From Sphingomonas sp. M1-B02 (GTDB taxonomy: Bacteria; Pseudomonadota; Alphaproteobacteria; Sphingomonadales; Sphingomonadaceae): a stretch of 64,000 nucleotides of DNA. Made by a program: the position numbers and the translations under genes. The DNA lies in contig NZ_CP110679.1 in the NCBI RefSeq assembly GCF_026167525.1, positions 1,847,501 to 1,911,500 on the forward strand, in the 5' to 3' direction. The notes beneath the pieces are model-generated. The model was not told the origin of the DNA. It saw only the letters and a list, made by a program, of their open reading frames with translations, and did not search any database. Below are positions 43,038-51,724 of this stretch, one piece after another. Every line of letters begins with the position of its first letter. Within the stretch, counting starts at the first letter, position 1.

Positions 43038-46024
43038 TCCGCGCGGCCCTCCTCTCCGCCGCCGCCCTGCTCGCCGCGCCCGCCGCCGCGCAGGAAGCCC
43101 GGCAGACCGCGAACTTCGAGGCCCCCGTCAAGAGCTTCGGCCGAGTCTCCTACGACGCGCGCTCGCTGATGATCGACGGCAAGCGCATGGTCATCTGGTC
43201 GAGCGAGATGCACGCCTTCCGCCTGCCCTCGCCCGATCTGTGGCGCGACGTGCTGCAGAAGATGAAGGCGAGCGGCTTCAACACCGTCGCTTTCTATTTC
43301 GACTGGGGATTCCACAGCCCGAAGAAGGGCGTCTATGATTTCAGCGGCATCCGCGACATCGATCGCCTGCTGACGATGGCCGAGGAAGAGGGGCTGTGGG
43401 TGATGACCCGCGCCGGCCCCTATGTGAATGCCGAGCTCACCCGCGGCGGCTTCCCCGGCTGGCTGGTCAACCAGCGCGGCCGCGCGCGTACCGACGATCC
43501 CGAATATATGGCGGCCGCCGACGAATGGCTGACCCAGGTCAACGCGATCATCGCCCGCCACCAGATCAACGGCGACGGCAAGGGCAATCGCGGCAACGTC
43601 ATCCTCCACCAGATCGAGAATGAGCTCGCGCTGACCACCCCGGCGCAGCGCCGCTACATGGACCATCTCTACGCCAAGGTCCGCGCCGACGGCATCAACG
43701 TGCCGGTCTTCCACAACGATCAGGGCCGCAACGGTTATTGGGTCCCGCCCGGCGCCGGCGTCGAGAAGACCGTCGAAGGCCCGAACGACCTGTATGCGTT
43801 TGACGGCTATCCCGGCGGCACCTGCACCGTCACCGGCAAGCCGACCCGCGGCAGCGCGGCACCCGATTGGGGCTATTACGGCCCCGGCGGCGCGAAGGGC
43901 GGCGCTTCCGCCTCGCCCAACACGCCGGGCTTCGCCGCCGAATTCGGCGGCGGCTGGTTCGATTATTGGGGCTCGAACGGCGGCTATGAGTGCAACGCGA
44001 TACAGCGCGGCAAGCGCTTCCAGCGCGTCTTCTACGGCACCAACCTCGCCAACGGCATCGGCATCCAGAGCTTTTACATGGGCTATGGCGGCACCAGCTG
44101 GGGCTGGCTGCCCGCGCCGGTGGTGTTCACAAGCTATGATTATGGCGCGGCGATCTCCGAAACGCGCGAAGTGCGGCCCAAGGCGGAGGAACTCAAGCAG
44201 CTCGGCGGGCTGATCGCGGCGGTGCCCGATCTCGCCGGGATGGTGCCCGCGGGCACGCCCAAGATCTCGTCGGACAAAATCCAAGTCTATCACAACAAGT
44301 CGCCCGAGAGTGACGCGCGCTTCCTGCTTATCACGCACAAGCCTTCCAATGGTTCGGGCAATGAGAGTTTCTCCGTCACCGCCGATCTGCCCGACGGCCG
44401 CTATGCCATGCCGATGCAGCTCAACGGCTTCGACGCCAAATGGCTGGTAGCGGGGGTCAATCTGGGCGGGCAGCGGCTGGTCTATTCGACCTCCGAGCTG
44501 CAGACCGCGCGCAAGCTCGACGGTCGCGATCTTGCGCTGCTCTATGGCCGCACGGGCGAGCCGGGCGAGACCGTGCTGCGCTATGCCAGCGCGCCCAAGG
44601 TGACCGTGCTCGAAGGCGGGGCGACGTCGGCGTTCGACGCGGCCAAGGGCGACCTCAAGCTCAGCTACGCGCATCGCGGCCTCACCCGCCTGCGCATCAG
44701 CGGCGGTGGACGCCCCGATCTGACGCTGCTGATCGGCGACGAGGCCGAAGGCGCGAAATTCTGGCAGCATGGCGATGCGCTGGTGCGCGGGCCGGCTTTG
44801 GTGCGGGCGGCGACGCTCAAGGGTTCGGCGCTGACGCTGACCGGCGACGCCAAGGAGGCGACCCCGCTCGAAATCTGGGCCCCCGCCGCAGTGCGATCGG
44901 TAAGCTGGAACGGCGCCAGGCTCGCCACCACTCGCTCGGCCACCGGCACGCTGCTTGCGTCGCTCGGCGCCCCGGCGGCCTTCGCCTTGCCCGCGCTCGG
45001 CGAATGGCGCGTCGCGGCGGGTTCGCCCGAAGCCGATCCGAAGTTCGACGATCGCGACTGGGCGAAGATCGACAATCGGGCCTATGCCAGCACCACCGCG
45101 CGCGCCGATGGCCAGCCCAACATGCTGATGGACGCCTATGGCTTCCACGAAGGCGATGTCTGGTATCGCGGCCGCTTCACCGGCACCCCCGACGCGCAGC
45201 GGCTCAAGCTTCATTACGGCGCGGGTGGCGCGGGGCTGGTCCAGGTCTTCCTCGACGGCAAGCTGGTCGGCCAGGACGAGATCCCCGCGGGCCTCCCCCG
45301 CCCGATCACCACCGGCGCGCCCAGCTTCACGCTGCCCGATGCGGCGCGCGTGCCCGGCGAGCATGTCCTGTCGGTGATGGTCCGCAACAACGGCCACAAC
45401 TGGGACCTCGACGCCGACGATTTCCACAAGGAAGCCCGCGGCCTCGTCTCGGCCTCGGTCGAACCCGTCGCCGGACCCAGCTTCTCGGTCCCGATCGCCT
45501 GGAAGATCCAGGGCCGCGCGGGCGGCGAGGACATCAAGGATCCGGTCCGCGGCGTGCCCAACAATGGCGGCCTCCACGGCGAGCGCGAAGGCTGGCACCT
45601 GCCCGGCTTCGTCGATCGTGGCTGGAAGAGCGTCGGCGTCCCCGCCGCCGAGGCAGCGCCCGGCACGAGCTGGTATCGCACCAGCTTCGATCTCGCTGTG
45701 CCCAAGGGCCAGGATGCGACGATCGGGCTCGCGTTCGGCGACACGAGCAAGCCGCGCTCGGCCAATGCCTATCGCGTGCTGATCTTCGTCAACGGCTGGA
45801 ATATGGGCCAGTTCATCGCGCATGTCGGCCCGCAGCGCGTCTTCCCGATCCCCGAAGGCATCCTGAACCATCGCGGCCGCAACAGCATCGCGCTGGCGGT
45901 CACATCCGACGGCGCGCCGGGCAATGCGCTGGAGGAGGTCAAGCTGGTCACGCTGCGCAACGTCAAGGGCGGTATCCCCGTCCGGATGGTTCCCGCCCCC
46001 GCCACGCCGGCAGACCTCAAATGA
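43034..46024 (+). CDS. GH35 beta-galactosidase, exported
   Basis: A 996-aa enzyme with a signal peptide (MIRAALLSAAALLAAPAAAQ). The GH35 core opens FGRVSYDARSLMIDGKRMVIWSSEMHAFRLP. The acid/base Glu lies in NVILHQIENELALTTPAQ (ENE), and the nucleophile Glu in PGFAAEFGGGWFDYWG. Long C-terminal galactose-binding-like jelly-roll domains follow, with DVWYRGRFTGTPDAQRLKLHYG and SWYRTSFDLAVPKGQDATIGL. It probably trims galactose from RG-I galactan side chains, complementing GH53 downstream. Start is coupled to rhaM by a 4-base overlap. The longer in-frame start at 42947 overlaps rhaM and lacks a signal peptide. Confidence 0.94.
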   Translation: MIRAALLSAAALLAAPAAAQEARQTANFEAPVKSFGRVSYDARSLMIDGKRMVIWSSEMHAFRLPSPDLWRDVLQKMKASGFNTVAFYFDWGFHSPKKGVYDFSGIRDIDRLLTMAEEEGLWVMTRAGPYVNAELTRGGFPGWLVNQRGRARTDDPEYMAAADEWLTQVNAIIARHQINGDGKGNRGNVILHQIENELALTTPAQRRYMDHLYAKVRADGINVPVFHNDQGRNGYWVPPGAGVEKTVEGPNDLYAFDGYPGGTCTVTGKPTRGSAAPDWGYYGPGGAKGGASASPNTPGFAAEFGGGWFDYWGSNGGYECNAIQRGKRFQRVFYGTNLANGIGIQSFYMGYGGTSWGWLPAPVVFTSYDYGAAISETREVRPKAEELKQLGGLIAAVPDLAGMVPAGTPKISSDKIQVYHNKSPESDARFLLITHKPSNGSGNESFSVTADLPDGRYAMPMQLNGFDAKWLVAGVNLGGQRLVYSTSELQTARKLDGRDLALLYGRTGEPGETVLRYASAPKVTVLEGGATSAFDAAKGDLKLSYAHRGLTRLRISGGGRPDLTLLIGDEAEGAKFWQHGDALVRGPALVRAATLKGSALTLTGDAKEATPLEIWAPAAVRSVSWNGARLATTRSATGTLLASLGAPAAFALPALGEWRVAAGSPEADPKFDDRDWAKIDNRAYASTTARADGQPNMLMDAYGFHEGDVWYRGRFTGTPDAQRLKLHYGAGGAGLVQVFLDGKLVGQDEIPAGLPRPITTGAPSFTLPDAARVPGEHVLSVMVRNNGHNWDLDADDFHKEARGLVSASVEPVAGPSFSVPIAWKIQGRAGGEDIKDPVRGVPNNGGLHGEREGWHLPGFVDRGWKSVGVPAAEAAPGTSWYRTSFDLAVPKGQDATIGLAFGDTSKPRSANAYRVLIFVNGWNMGQFIAHVGPQRVFPIPEGILNHRGRNSIALAVTSDGAPGNALEEVKLVTLRNVKGGIPVRMVPAPATPADLK

Positions 46025-46059
46025 TCGGAGTCACGATTGAAGTGCTGTTCTCCGGAGAC

Positions 46060-46146
46060 GGCCGGGGCCCAGTTGCGATGCCGATCATCGGGCGGACCAC
46101 TCTTGCCGACTGCGCCGATACTGGGCCCCGGCCTTCGCCGGGGTGC
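46060..46146. repeat. Inverted repeat between GH35 and GH53
   Basis: Arms GGCCGGGGCCCAG (46060-46072) and CTGGGCCCCGGCC (46121-46133) are perfect, followed by TTCGCCGGGGTG as in other elements of the window. The left arm lacks the GTCA end, so this looks like a decayed or truncated copy. Confidence 0.8.
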
Positions 46147-46169
46147 ATCCCGTTGGAGGCAGCTCGGTG

Positions 46170-47363
46170 ATGCTCACGCGACGTCAGACGATCAGCGCGG
46201 GCGGCGCAGCGCTTGCGCTTGGGCCGCTCCCCGCCCGCGCCATGTCCGGCCCACGCCCGCGCGACTTCCTCATCGGCGCGGACATTTCCTGGATCCCCGA
46301 GGATGAGGCCCGGGGCGCGACCTATTATCTCGACGGCGTCCGCCGCGATCCGCTCGAAATCTTCCGCGAAGCCGGGTTCAACGCGCTCAAGCTGCGTCTC
46401 TTCGTCGATCCGTCGCAGGGCTATTCGAAGAACAAGCCCGGTGGCCCCTGGTGCGGGCTCGAGCAGACGATCGCCTTCTCGAAGCGGATCAAGGCGGCGG
46501 GCTTCCACTTGTCCACCACGCTCCATTATTCGGACACCTGGGCCGATCCGCAGCATCAGGACAAGCCTGCGGCCTGGGCGGACCTGCCCTTTGCCAGGCT
46601 GGTCGACACGGTTCATCGCTACACCAGCGAGACCTGGGCCGCGATCAAGGCGGCGGACGCCGCGCCCGACATCGCAATCCTCGGCAATGAGACGACGTTC
46701 GGCATGCTCTGGCCCGAAGGCCGGGTGCCGCTGACGATCCCGACCGGCAATCCGCAGACCGACGACGTCCATATGAAGGTGGTCGGCGCGGGCGGCTATG
46801 ATCGCTTCGCCGCCTTGCTCAAGGCCGGGGTCGCCGCGACGCGCGAGACGTTGCCGGGCGTGCCGATCGCGCTCCACAACCATCTCGGCCGCCACTGGCC
46901 GATCGTGCGCCACTGGACCGACAGCCTGGTCGAGCGCGGCGTCGATTTCGATGCGCTGGGCCTATCCTGCTATCAGCAGCAGGCCGAGGGCGATTGGGAG
47001 CGAACCTTCGCGGAGTTCGGCAAGCGCTATCCGGGCAAGGGCTTCTTCGCGATCGAATATTCGTCGCGCAAGCGCTACCTCAACGATCTGGTCCGCGCCC
47101 GGCCCACTGGCTGGGGCAGCTATATCTGGGAGCCGACCCGCCACCAGGAGGCGATCTTCCTGCAGAATGGCGAGAATGCCGGCGAAGGCCCGCGCCCTAA
47201 CCTGCTCGCGCAGGGCATCAACAGCGCCGAAGCCCCCGGCGCCGCGCCCGCCGCCACCCCCGCCCCGCGTCGCAAGCGCGAGCAGGGCGGACGCTATGAC
47301 GCCGATCCGACCTTCATTCGCCTCTACCAACAGATGGCAAAGGACTATGGCGTCCTGAAATAA
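46170..47363 (+). CDS. GH53 arabinogalactan endo-beta-1,4-galactanase
   Basis: Hydrolyses the beta-1,4-galactan side chains of RG-I. The 397-aa protein starts MLTRRQTISAGGAALALG, a twin-arginine-like signal, so it may be exported folded. GH53 hallmarks are FREAGFNALKLRLFVDPSQG, the invariant LHYSDTWADPQHQDKPAAW, the acid/base Glu in IAILGNETTFGMLWPEG and the nucleophile region GFFAIEYSSRKRY. A short Ala/Pro-rich insert (GAAPAATPAP) lies near the C-terminus. GGAGG precedes ATG 46170. It is followed after 44 bases by the cytosolic GH105. Confidence 0.94.
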   Translation: MLTRRQTISAGGAALALGPLPARAMSGPRPRDFLIGADISWIPEDEARGATYYLDGVRRDPLEIFREAGFNALKLRLFVDPSQGYSKNKPGGPWCGLEQTIAFSKRIKAAGFHLSTTLHYSDTWADPQHQDKPAAWADLPFARLVDTVHRYTSETWAAIKAADAAPDIAILGNETTFGMLWPEGRVPLTIPTGNPQTDDVHMKVVGAGGYDRFAALLKAGVAATRETLPGVPIALHNHLGRHWPIVRHWTDSLVERGVDFDALGLSCYQQQAEGDWERTFAEFGKRYPGKGFFAIEYSSRKRYLNDLVRARPTGWGSYIWEPTRHQEAIFLQNGENAGEGPRPNLLAQGINSAEAPGAAPAATPAPRRKREQGGRYDADPTFIRLYQQMAKDYGVLK

Positions 47364-47407
47364 CCCCGCGATTCGCTCGCGCCGCAACCGACCCCAGGAG
47401 ACGAAAA

Positions 47408-48523
47408 TTGGCCGCCCTCACCCACGACATTCCCCGCAGCGAGATCACCGATGCGATCGACAAGCTGATTCACAACCTCGTCAACATCAAGGACGAGACC
47501 GGCGAGTTCCTGCTCCATCTCGAAGATGGCCGGATCATCGACACCAAGGGCTGGGCCGGCTGGGAATGGACCCACGGCGTCGGCCTGTTCGGCATGTGGC
47601 GCTATTATGAGCAGACCGGCGACGACAAGGCGATGCAGATCATGCTGCAATGGTTCGAGGACCGTTTTGCCGAGGGCACGCCGACCAAGAATATCAACAC
47701 GATGGCGCCGTTCATCACGCTGGCCTATCTGTTCGAAGAGACGGGCGACCTGCGCTACATCCCCTATCTCGACACCTGGGCCGAGTGGCTGATGGCCAAG
47801 GACGGCCTGCCCAAGACCGAGGAAGGCGGCTTCCAGCATATCGTCTTCAACGACGAGAATCCCGGCGAGCTGTGGGACGACACGCTGATGATGTCGGTGC
47901 TGCCACTCGCCAAGATCGGGCTCTTGCTCGAGCGCCCGCATTATATCGAGGAGGCGAAGCGCCAGTTCCTCGTCCACATCAAATATCTGTTCGACAGGAA
48001 GACCGGGCTCTGGTTCCACGGCTGGGACTTCAACGGCCGGCACAATTATGCCGAGGCGCTGTGGGCGCGCGGCAATTGCTGGGTGACGATCGCGATCCCC
48101 GAGATCATCGAGATCCTCGACCTGCCCGAGGGCGATGCCTTCCGCACCTTCCTGGTCGATACGCTCGCGGCGCAGGTCAAGACGCTGGCCGAGACGCAGG
48201 ATCCCGAGACCGGCCTGTGGCACACGCTGATCGTCGATCCCACGTCATACCTCGAAGCATCGGCCACCGCGGGGTTCGCCTATGGCATCCTCAAGGGCGT
48301 CCGGAAGGGCTATCTGCCGCGGGAATATGAGACGGTCGGCATCAAGGCAGTGCAGGGCGTCCTCGCCAATATCGACGAGAGTGGCGAGCTCCAGCAGGTC
48401 AGTTTCGGCACCGCGATGGGCAGCGATCTGCAATTCTACAAGGACATCCGCCTGACCTCGATGCCCTATGGCCAGAGCCTGGCGATCTGCGCGCTGGGTG
48501 AGTTCCTGCGGACCTATATCTGA
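47408..48523 (+). CDS. GH105 unsaturated rhamnogalacturonyl hydrolase, cytosolic
   Basis: A 371-aa protein with no signal peptide, unlike the exported GH105 at 21570. The YteR/YesR pattern is clear: DTKGWAGWEWTHGVGLFGMWRYYE, ENPGELWDDTLMMSVLPLAKIG with the catalytic Asp, GWDFNGRHNYAEALWARGNCWVTIAIPE and SASATAGFAYGI-like ASATAGFAYGILKGVRKGYL. It should remove the unsaturated uronate from disaccharides made by PL11 once these reach the cytosol. The start is TTG (47408) with CAGGAGACG before it. It is the last gene of the plus-strand block; the next gene is convergent. Confidence 0.92.
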   Translation: MAALTHDIPRSEITDAIDKLIHNLVNIKDETGEFLLHLEDGRIIDTKGWAGWEWTHGVGLFGMWRYYEQTGDDKAMQIMLQWFEDRFAEGTPTKNINTMAPFITLAYLFEETGDLRYIPYLDTWAEWLMAKDGLPKTEEGGFQHIVFNDENPGELWDDTLMMSVLPLAKIGLLLERPHYIEEAKRQFLVHIKYLFDRKTGLWFHGWDFNGRHNYAEALWARGNCWVTIAIPEIIEILDLPEGDAFRTFLVDTLAAQVKTLAETQDPETGLWHTLIVDPTSYLEASATAGFAYGILKGVRKGYLPREYETVGIKAVQGVLANIDESGELQQVSFGTAMGSDLQFYKDIRLTSMPYGQSLAICALGEFLRTYI

Positions 48524-48530
48524 TGCCTTC

Positions 48531-48668
48531 TCCCCTCTCTTTCAGGGAGGGGCCGGGGGTGGGTGGCGAGCGGAGCGAGCCTCCCGAGCTCAAAGCAAAA
48601 GCGCCGGCCGGGCATCGAGCCCGACCAGCGCTAAACCCACCCCTGGCCCCTCCCTTTCAGGGAGGGGA
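48531..48668. repeat. Inverted repeat, CCCCTCCC class
   Basis: Arms of about 33 bases (starting near 48531 as CCCCTCTCTTTCAGGGAGG and ending near 48668 as CCCTCCCTTTCAGGGAGGGG) flank a spacer of about 65 bases. It fills the gap between the convergent GH105 and PL22 genes, where it may stop transcription from both sides. Confidence 0.85.
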
Positions 48669-48673
48669 ATTGA

Positions 48674-49990
48674 TCATCGCGCCTTCGCGACCTCCACCGC
48701 ATAGACATGCGCCGCGCCCTCGAAATTGCCGCGGAACACGATCCATTTACCGTCCGGCGTGAAGGTCATGTTGGGCTCGAGCCGATAGTCATGCTTGCGC
48801 ATGTCGACCAATTTCTCTGACACCAACGTCCCCGGCGAGATCAGATTCTCCGCCCCCGGCGCATGAATCCCCGCCACGTCGGGAATGTCCTTCGGCGTGA
48901 ACAGATACAGATATTTCCCGTCGGGCGCGCGCGCGACCATCTCGCTGTCGCCGCCGTCGCCCGAGAAACGCTTGCCGTCGGGCGACTGGTAGAAATGCAC
49001 CGACCATTGGTTGCGCTCGACATTGTACCAGCGGCGCTTGCCGCTCGTCAGGTCATAGCTGGCGAGCCAGAAGACCTGCCCGCGCGGGGTCTGCAGATCG
49101 TACCAGATCGTCTTGCCGTCGGGCGCGAAGAACTCGTGCCCGGCAATCTCCATGTTCATCGTGCGCGGATGGATCGAGCGTTTGCCCATCCCGTCGGCGC
49201 GAATCGTCCAGATGCGATCGACCTTGTGCCACGGGCCCTCATGGCAATACATGATCTGCTGCGGGTCGGTCGGCGAGAATTGGACATGGTTGAGCCAGTC
49301 GGTCGAGGCCGTCACCACCTTGCGCGCGCCGGTGCGGATGTCGATCGTGAAGATCTCCATCGGGATGCGGGCCTCGAGCCGGTCGTTGAGCCGGACTTCC
49401 TTGGCATCGGCAAAGCTCAGCGGCTTCCCGTCCGGCCCCAGCGCCTGATAATTGACCTGTCCGAACTGGCGGCGATCCTGCGCGGTCGAGCCCGGCTGGA
49501 GCGGACGATCGCTCTCGGCCCATTGGCCGAGCAGCAGCGTCTCGTCGGCATTGATCGACCCGATCGAGCCCGCCGGAATGTCGGCGATCTTGCGGACCTT
49601 GCCGCTGTCGATATCCACGCCGAACACGGTCGACGGCCCCGGCCCGCCGACATCGGTGCGATCACGCGTCGAATAATAGGCCGTGCGCGTCTTGCGGCCC
49701 GTGAACAGCAAGGCAATCTGCTTGTCCTTGACCAAAGGCTTGATCGACCAGGTCTTGAGATCGACCACCGCGATCCCGTCGGGCACGGAGACGACCATCT
49801 TGTCGCCCTGCGGCGTATAGCTGTTCTGGTGAAAATAGAGGCTGGCCGTGTCCGCCTCGCGGCTGATCCGGACGACCTTGTGCCCGGTCAGCGGATCGAT
49901 CCATTCGGCGGCGGGCTGCGCCATCGCGGCCCCGGATGCGGCGAGCGCGAACAGCCCCAGCGCATTGCAAAACAGGCGTCCCAGCCGCAT
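48674..49990 (-). CDS. Oligogalacturonate lyase, PL22 family, exported
   Basis: Degrades short oligogalacturonides by beta-elimination to unsaturated uronate monomers. The 438-aa protein has a signal peptide (MRLGRLFCNALGLFALAASGAAMA). The propeller carries the family's histidine motifs: DWLNHVQFSPTDPQQIMYCHEGPW, MNMEIAGHEFFAPDGKTIWYD and QWSVHFYQSPDGKRFSGDGGD; these correspond to the metal-binding His/Gln set. Most Ogl proteins are cytosolic, so an exported form is notable. It is divergent from the GPH transporter. ATG 49990 is preceded by GAGAGG. Confidence 0.93.
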   Translation of the reverse strand: MRLGRLFCNALGLFALAASGAAMAQPAAEWIDPLTGHKVVRISREADTASLYFHQNSYTPQGDKMVVSVPDGIAVVDLKTWSIKPLVKDKQIALLFTGRKTRTAYYSTRDRTDVGGPGPSTVFGVDIDSGKVRKIADIPAGSIGSINADETLLLGQWAESDRPLQPGSTAQDRRQFGQVNYQALGPDGKPLSFADAKEVRLNDRLEARIPMEIFTIDIRTGARKVVTASTDWLNHVQFSPTDPQQIMYCHEGPWHKVDRIWTIRADGMGKRSIHPRTMNMEIAGHEFFAPDGKTIWYDLQTPRGQVFWLASYDLTSGKRRWYNVERNQWSVHFYQSPDGKRFSGDGGDSEMVARAPDGKYLYLFTPKDIPDVAGIHAPGAENLISPGTLVSEKLVDMRKHDYRLEPNMTFTPDGKWIVFRGNFEGAAHVYAVEVAKAR

Positions 49991-50025
49991 CCTCTCGCTC
50001 CCGTTCGACTTGATGTCGTTCCACA

Positions 50026-50035
50026 TATCATGATA
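50026..50035. promoter_or_regulatory. Candidate operator TATCATGATA between PL22 and GPH genes
   Basis: A perfect 10-base palindrome lies in the 102-base divergent gap. Its context CATATCATGAT resembles the complement of the IclR-gap centre (CATATCACATGAT) at 30320, allowing a 2-base insertion, so both might bind related regulators. Confidence 0.4.
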
Positions 50036-50092
50036 GCAGTTCAGAATATGGAGTAAAGAACAGGCCGAGCCTGTCGCTCGAGAGGAACCCGA

Positions 50093-51724
50093 ATGGCCCC
50101 CAGCGCCGCCGCGCCCACTGCAACCGGTCTCCGCGAGCCGCGCTGGTACAATTATTGGGGCTGGGGTTCGGGCGACATGCTCGGCGCGGGCGCGCAGGCG
50201 GTCATCACCGGCTGGCTGCTCTATTTCTTCACCACCTTCTGCGGCCTGTCCGCCGCCGAGGCAGGGCTGATCCTCGGCCTGCCGCGGCTGCTGGAGGCGA
50301 TCACCTGCCCGCTGATCGGCTATATCTCGGACAATCTGCGGCATACCTGGATCGGCCGGCGCGTGGGACGGCGGAAAATCTTTCTCATCGCGACGATTCC
50401 GCTGCTGCCCAGCTTCGCCTTGATCTTCGTCGCCGGGCACAGCTTCACTTATTATCTGCTGACCTTCATCTTCTTCGAATTCGTCTACACGATGTTCCTG
50501 ATCCCGTGGGAGACGCTCGCCGCGGAGATGACCAACGATTATCGCAAGAAGGCCAAGTTCGCCGGCGCGCGGATGATCGTCGCGCAGAGCTCGGCGATCC
50601 TCGCTTCCTATCTGCCGACGGTGATCATCGCCAGCCTCGGCGGCGCGGATTCGCCCAGCACCTTCCTGATCATGGCCGCGATCTTCGGCGCGATCTTCAG
50701 CCTGGTGGTGACGCTGGTCGTGATCTTCACCTGGGAGCGCCCCTATAGCGAGGCCGAAAAGCAGATCCGGCCAGTCCCGCTCGACCTGAAGACCGCGGCG
50801 ATGATCCCCTTCGTGATGTTCCGCGATCTCTTCTCGACGCTGCGCATCCGCGCCTTCCGCCAGCATCTGTCGATCTACCTCGGCGGCTATATCTCGCAGG
50901 ATATCTTCAACACCGCTTTCCCGATTTTCGTCGTGACGGTGATGATGGGGGCGACGCTGATCATCTCGCAATTGCTGACGACGATGTATATCGCGCAGCT
51001 GCTCTCGGTGATGATCGCGATCAACATCGTGATCCGCACCGGGCCGGTGGTCGCCTATCGCATCGCGATCAGCTTCTTCACCGCCGGGCTGCTGCTGTTC
51101 CTAGCTTTCTATTATCTGAGGCCCGCGGCGTTCGTCGCCGATCTGGCCGCGCTCGACGGCAACATCCTCTCGGCGCTCAACCCGGCCTCGGCGGCGTTCA
51201 GCCCGGTGCTGATCTTCTGGCTGTTCGTGCCGATCCTGCTCGCGGGCCTCGGCCGCGGCACGCTGAACTTCGTGCCCTGGTCGATCTACAATTATCTGCC
51301 CGACGTCGATGAGGCAGTCACCGGCCAGCGCCGCGAGGGCATTTTCGCCGGGGTGATGACGCTGGTGCGCAAGCTGGCCCAGTCGGCGGCGATCATCTGC
51401 ACGGGCTTTATCATTGACCTCGGCGGCTATGTCTCGCCCACCGCAGGGCCCGGCGCGGCCATGCAGCAGACCCCGCAGGCGATCGCCACGATCACCTGGC
51501 TTCTGATCCTCGGGCCGATCCTGGTCATGCTCGCCGGCCTGGTCGCCTCGTGGCACTTCCGGCTCAATGCACGCACCCATGACGTGCTGATGGCCGAGAT
51601 CGACCATCTCCGCGCCGGGGGCACCGAGCCGACCTCGCCCGAGGCGAAGACGATCGTCGAAGATCTGTCGGGCTGGAAATATGCGCAGCTGTGGGGCCGG
51701 AACAGCCTGGCAGGCACGCGCTGA
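50093..51724 (+). CDS. GPH-family (glycoside-pentoside-hexuronide) symporter
   Basis: A 543-aa membrane protein with about twelve segments in the MFS fold. The GPH features are WYNYWGWGSGDMLGAG at the start, PLIGYISDNLRHTWIGRRVGRRK after TM2, and FVYTMFLIPWETLAAEMTNDYRKKAKFAGARM after TM4. It is longer than the usual 450-500 aa because of a periplasmic or loop insertion around residues 340-370 and a cytosolic tail. It probably carries unsaturated rhamnogalacturonan or galacturonide products across the inner membrane. Its stop overlaps the following ATG by 1 base, forming an operon with the GH43-like and GH2 genes. Confidence 0.92.
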   Translation: MAPSAAAPTATGLREPRWYNYWGWGSGDMLGAGAQAVITGWLLYFFTTFCGLSAAEAGLILGLPRLLEAITCPLIGYISDNLRHTWIGRRVGRRKIFLIATIPLLPSFALIFVAGHSFTYYLLTFIFFEFVYTMFLIPWETLAAEMTNDYRKKAKFAGARMIVAQSSAILASYLPTVIIASLGGADSPSTFLIMAAIFGAIFSLVVTLVVIFTWERPYSEAEKQIRPVPLDLKTAAMIPFVMFRDLFSTLRIRAFRQHLSIYLGGYISQDIFNTAFPIFVVTVMMGATLIISQLLTTMYIAQLLSVMIAINIVIRTGPVVAYRIAISFFTAGLLLFLAFYYLRPAAFVADLAALDGNILSALNPASAAFSPVLIFWLFVPILLAGLGRGTLNFVPWSIYNYLPDVDEAVTGQRREGIFAGVMTLVRKLAQSAAIICTGFIIDLGGYVSPTAGPGAAMQQTPQAIATITWLLILGPILVMLAGLVASWHFRLNARTHDVLMAEIDHLRAGGTEPTSPEAKTIVEDLSGWKYAQLWGRNSLAGTR

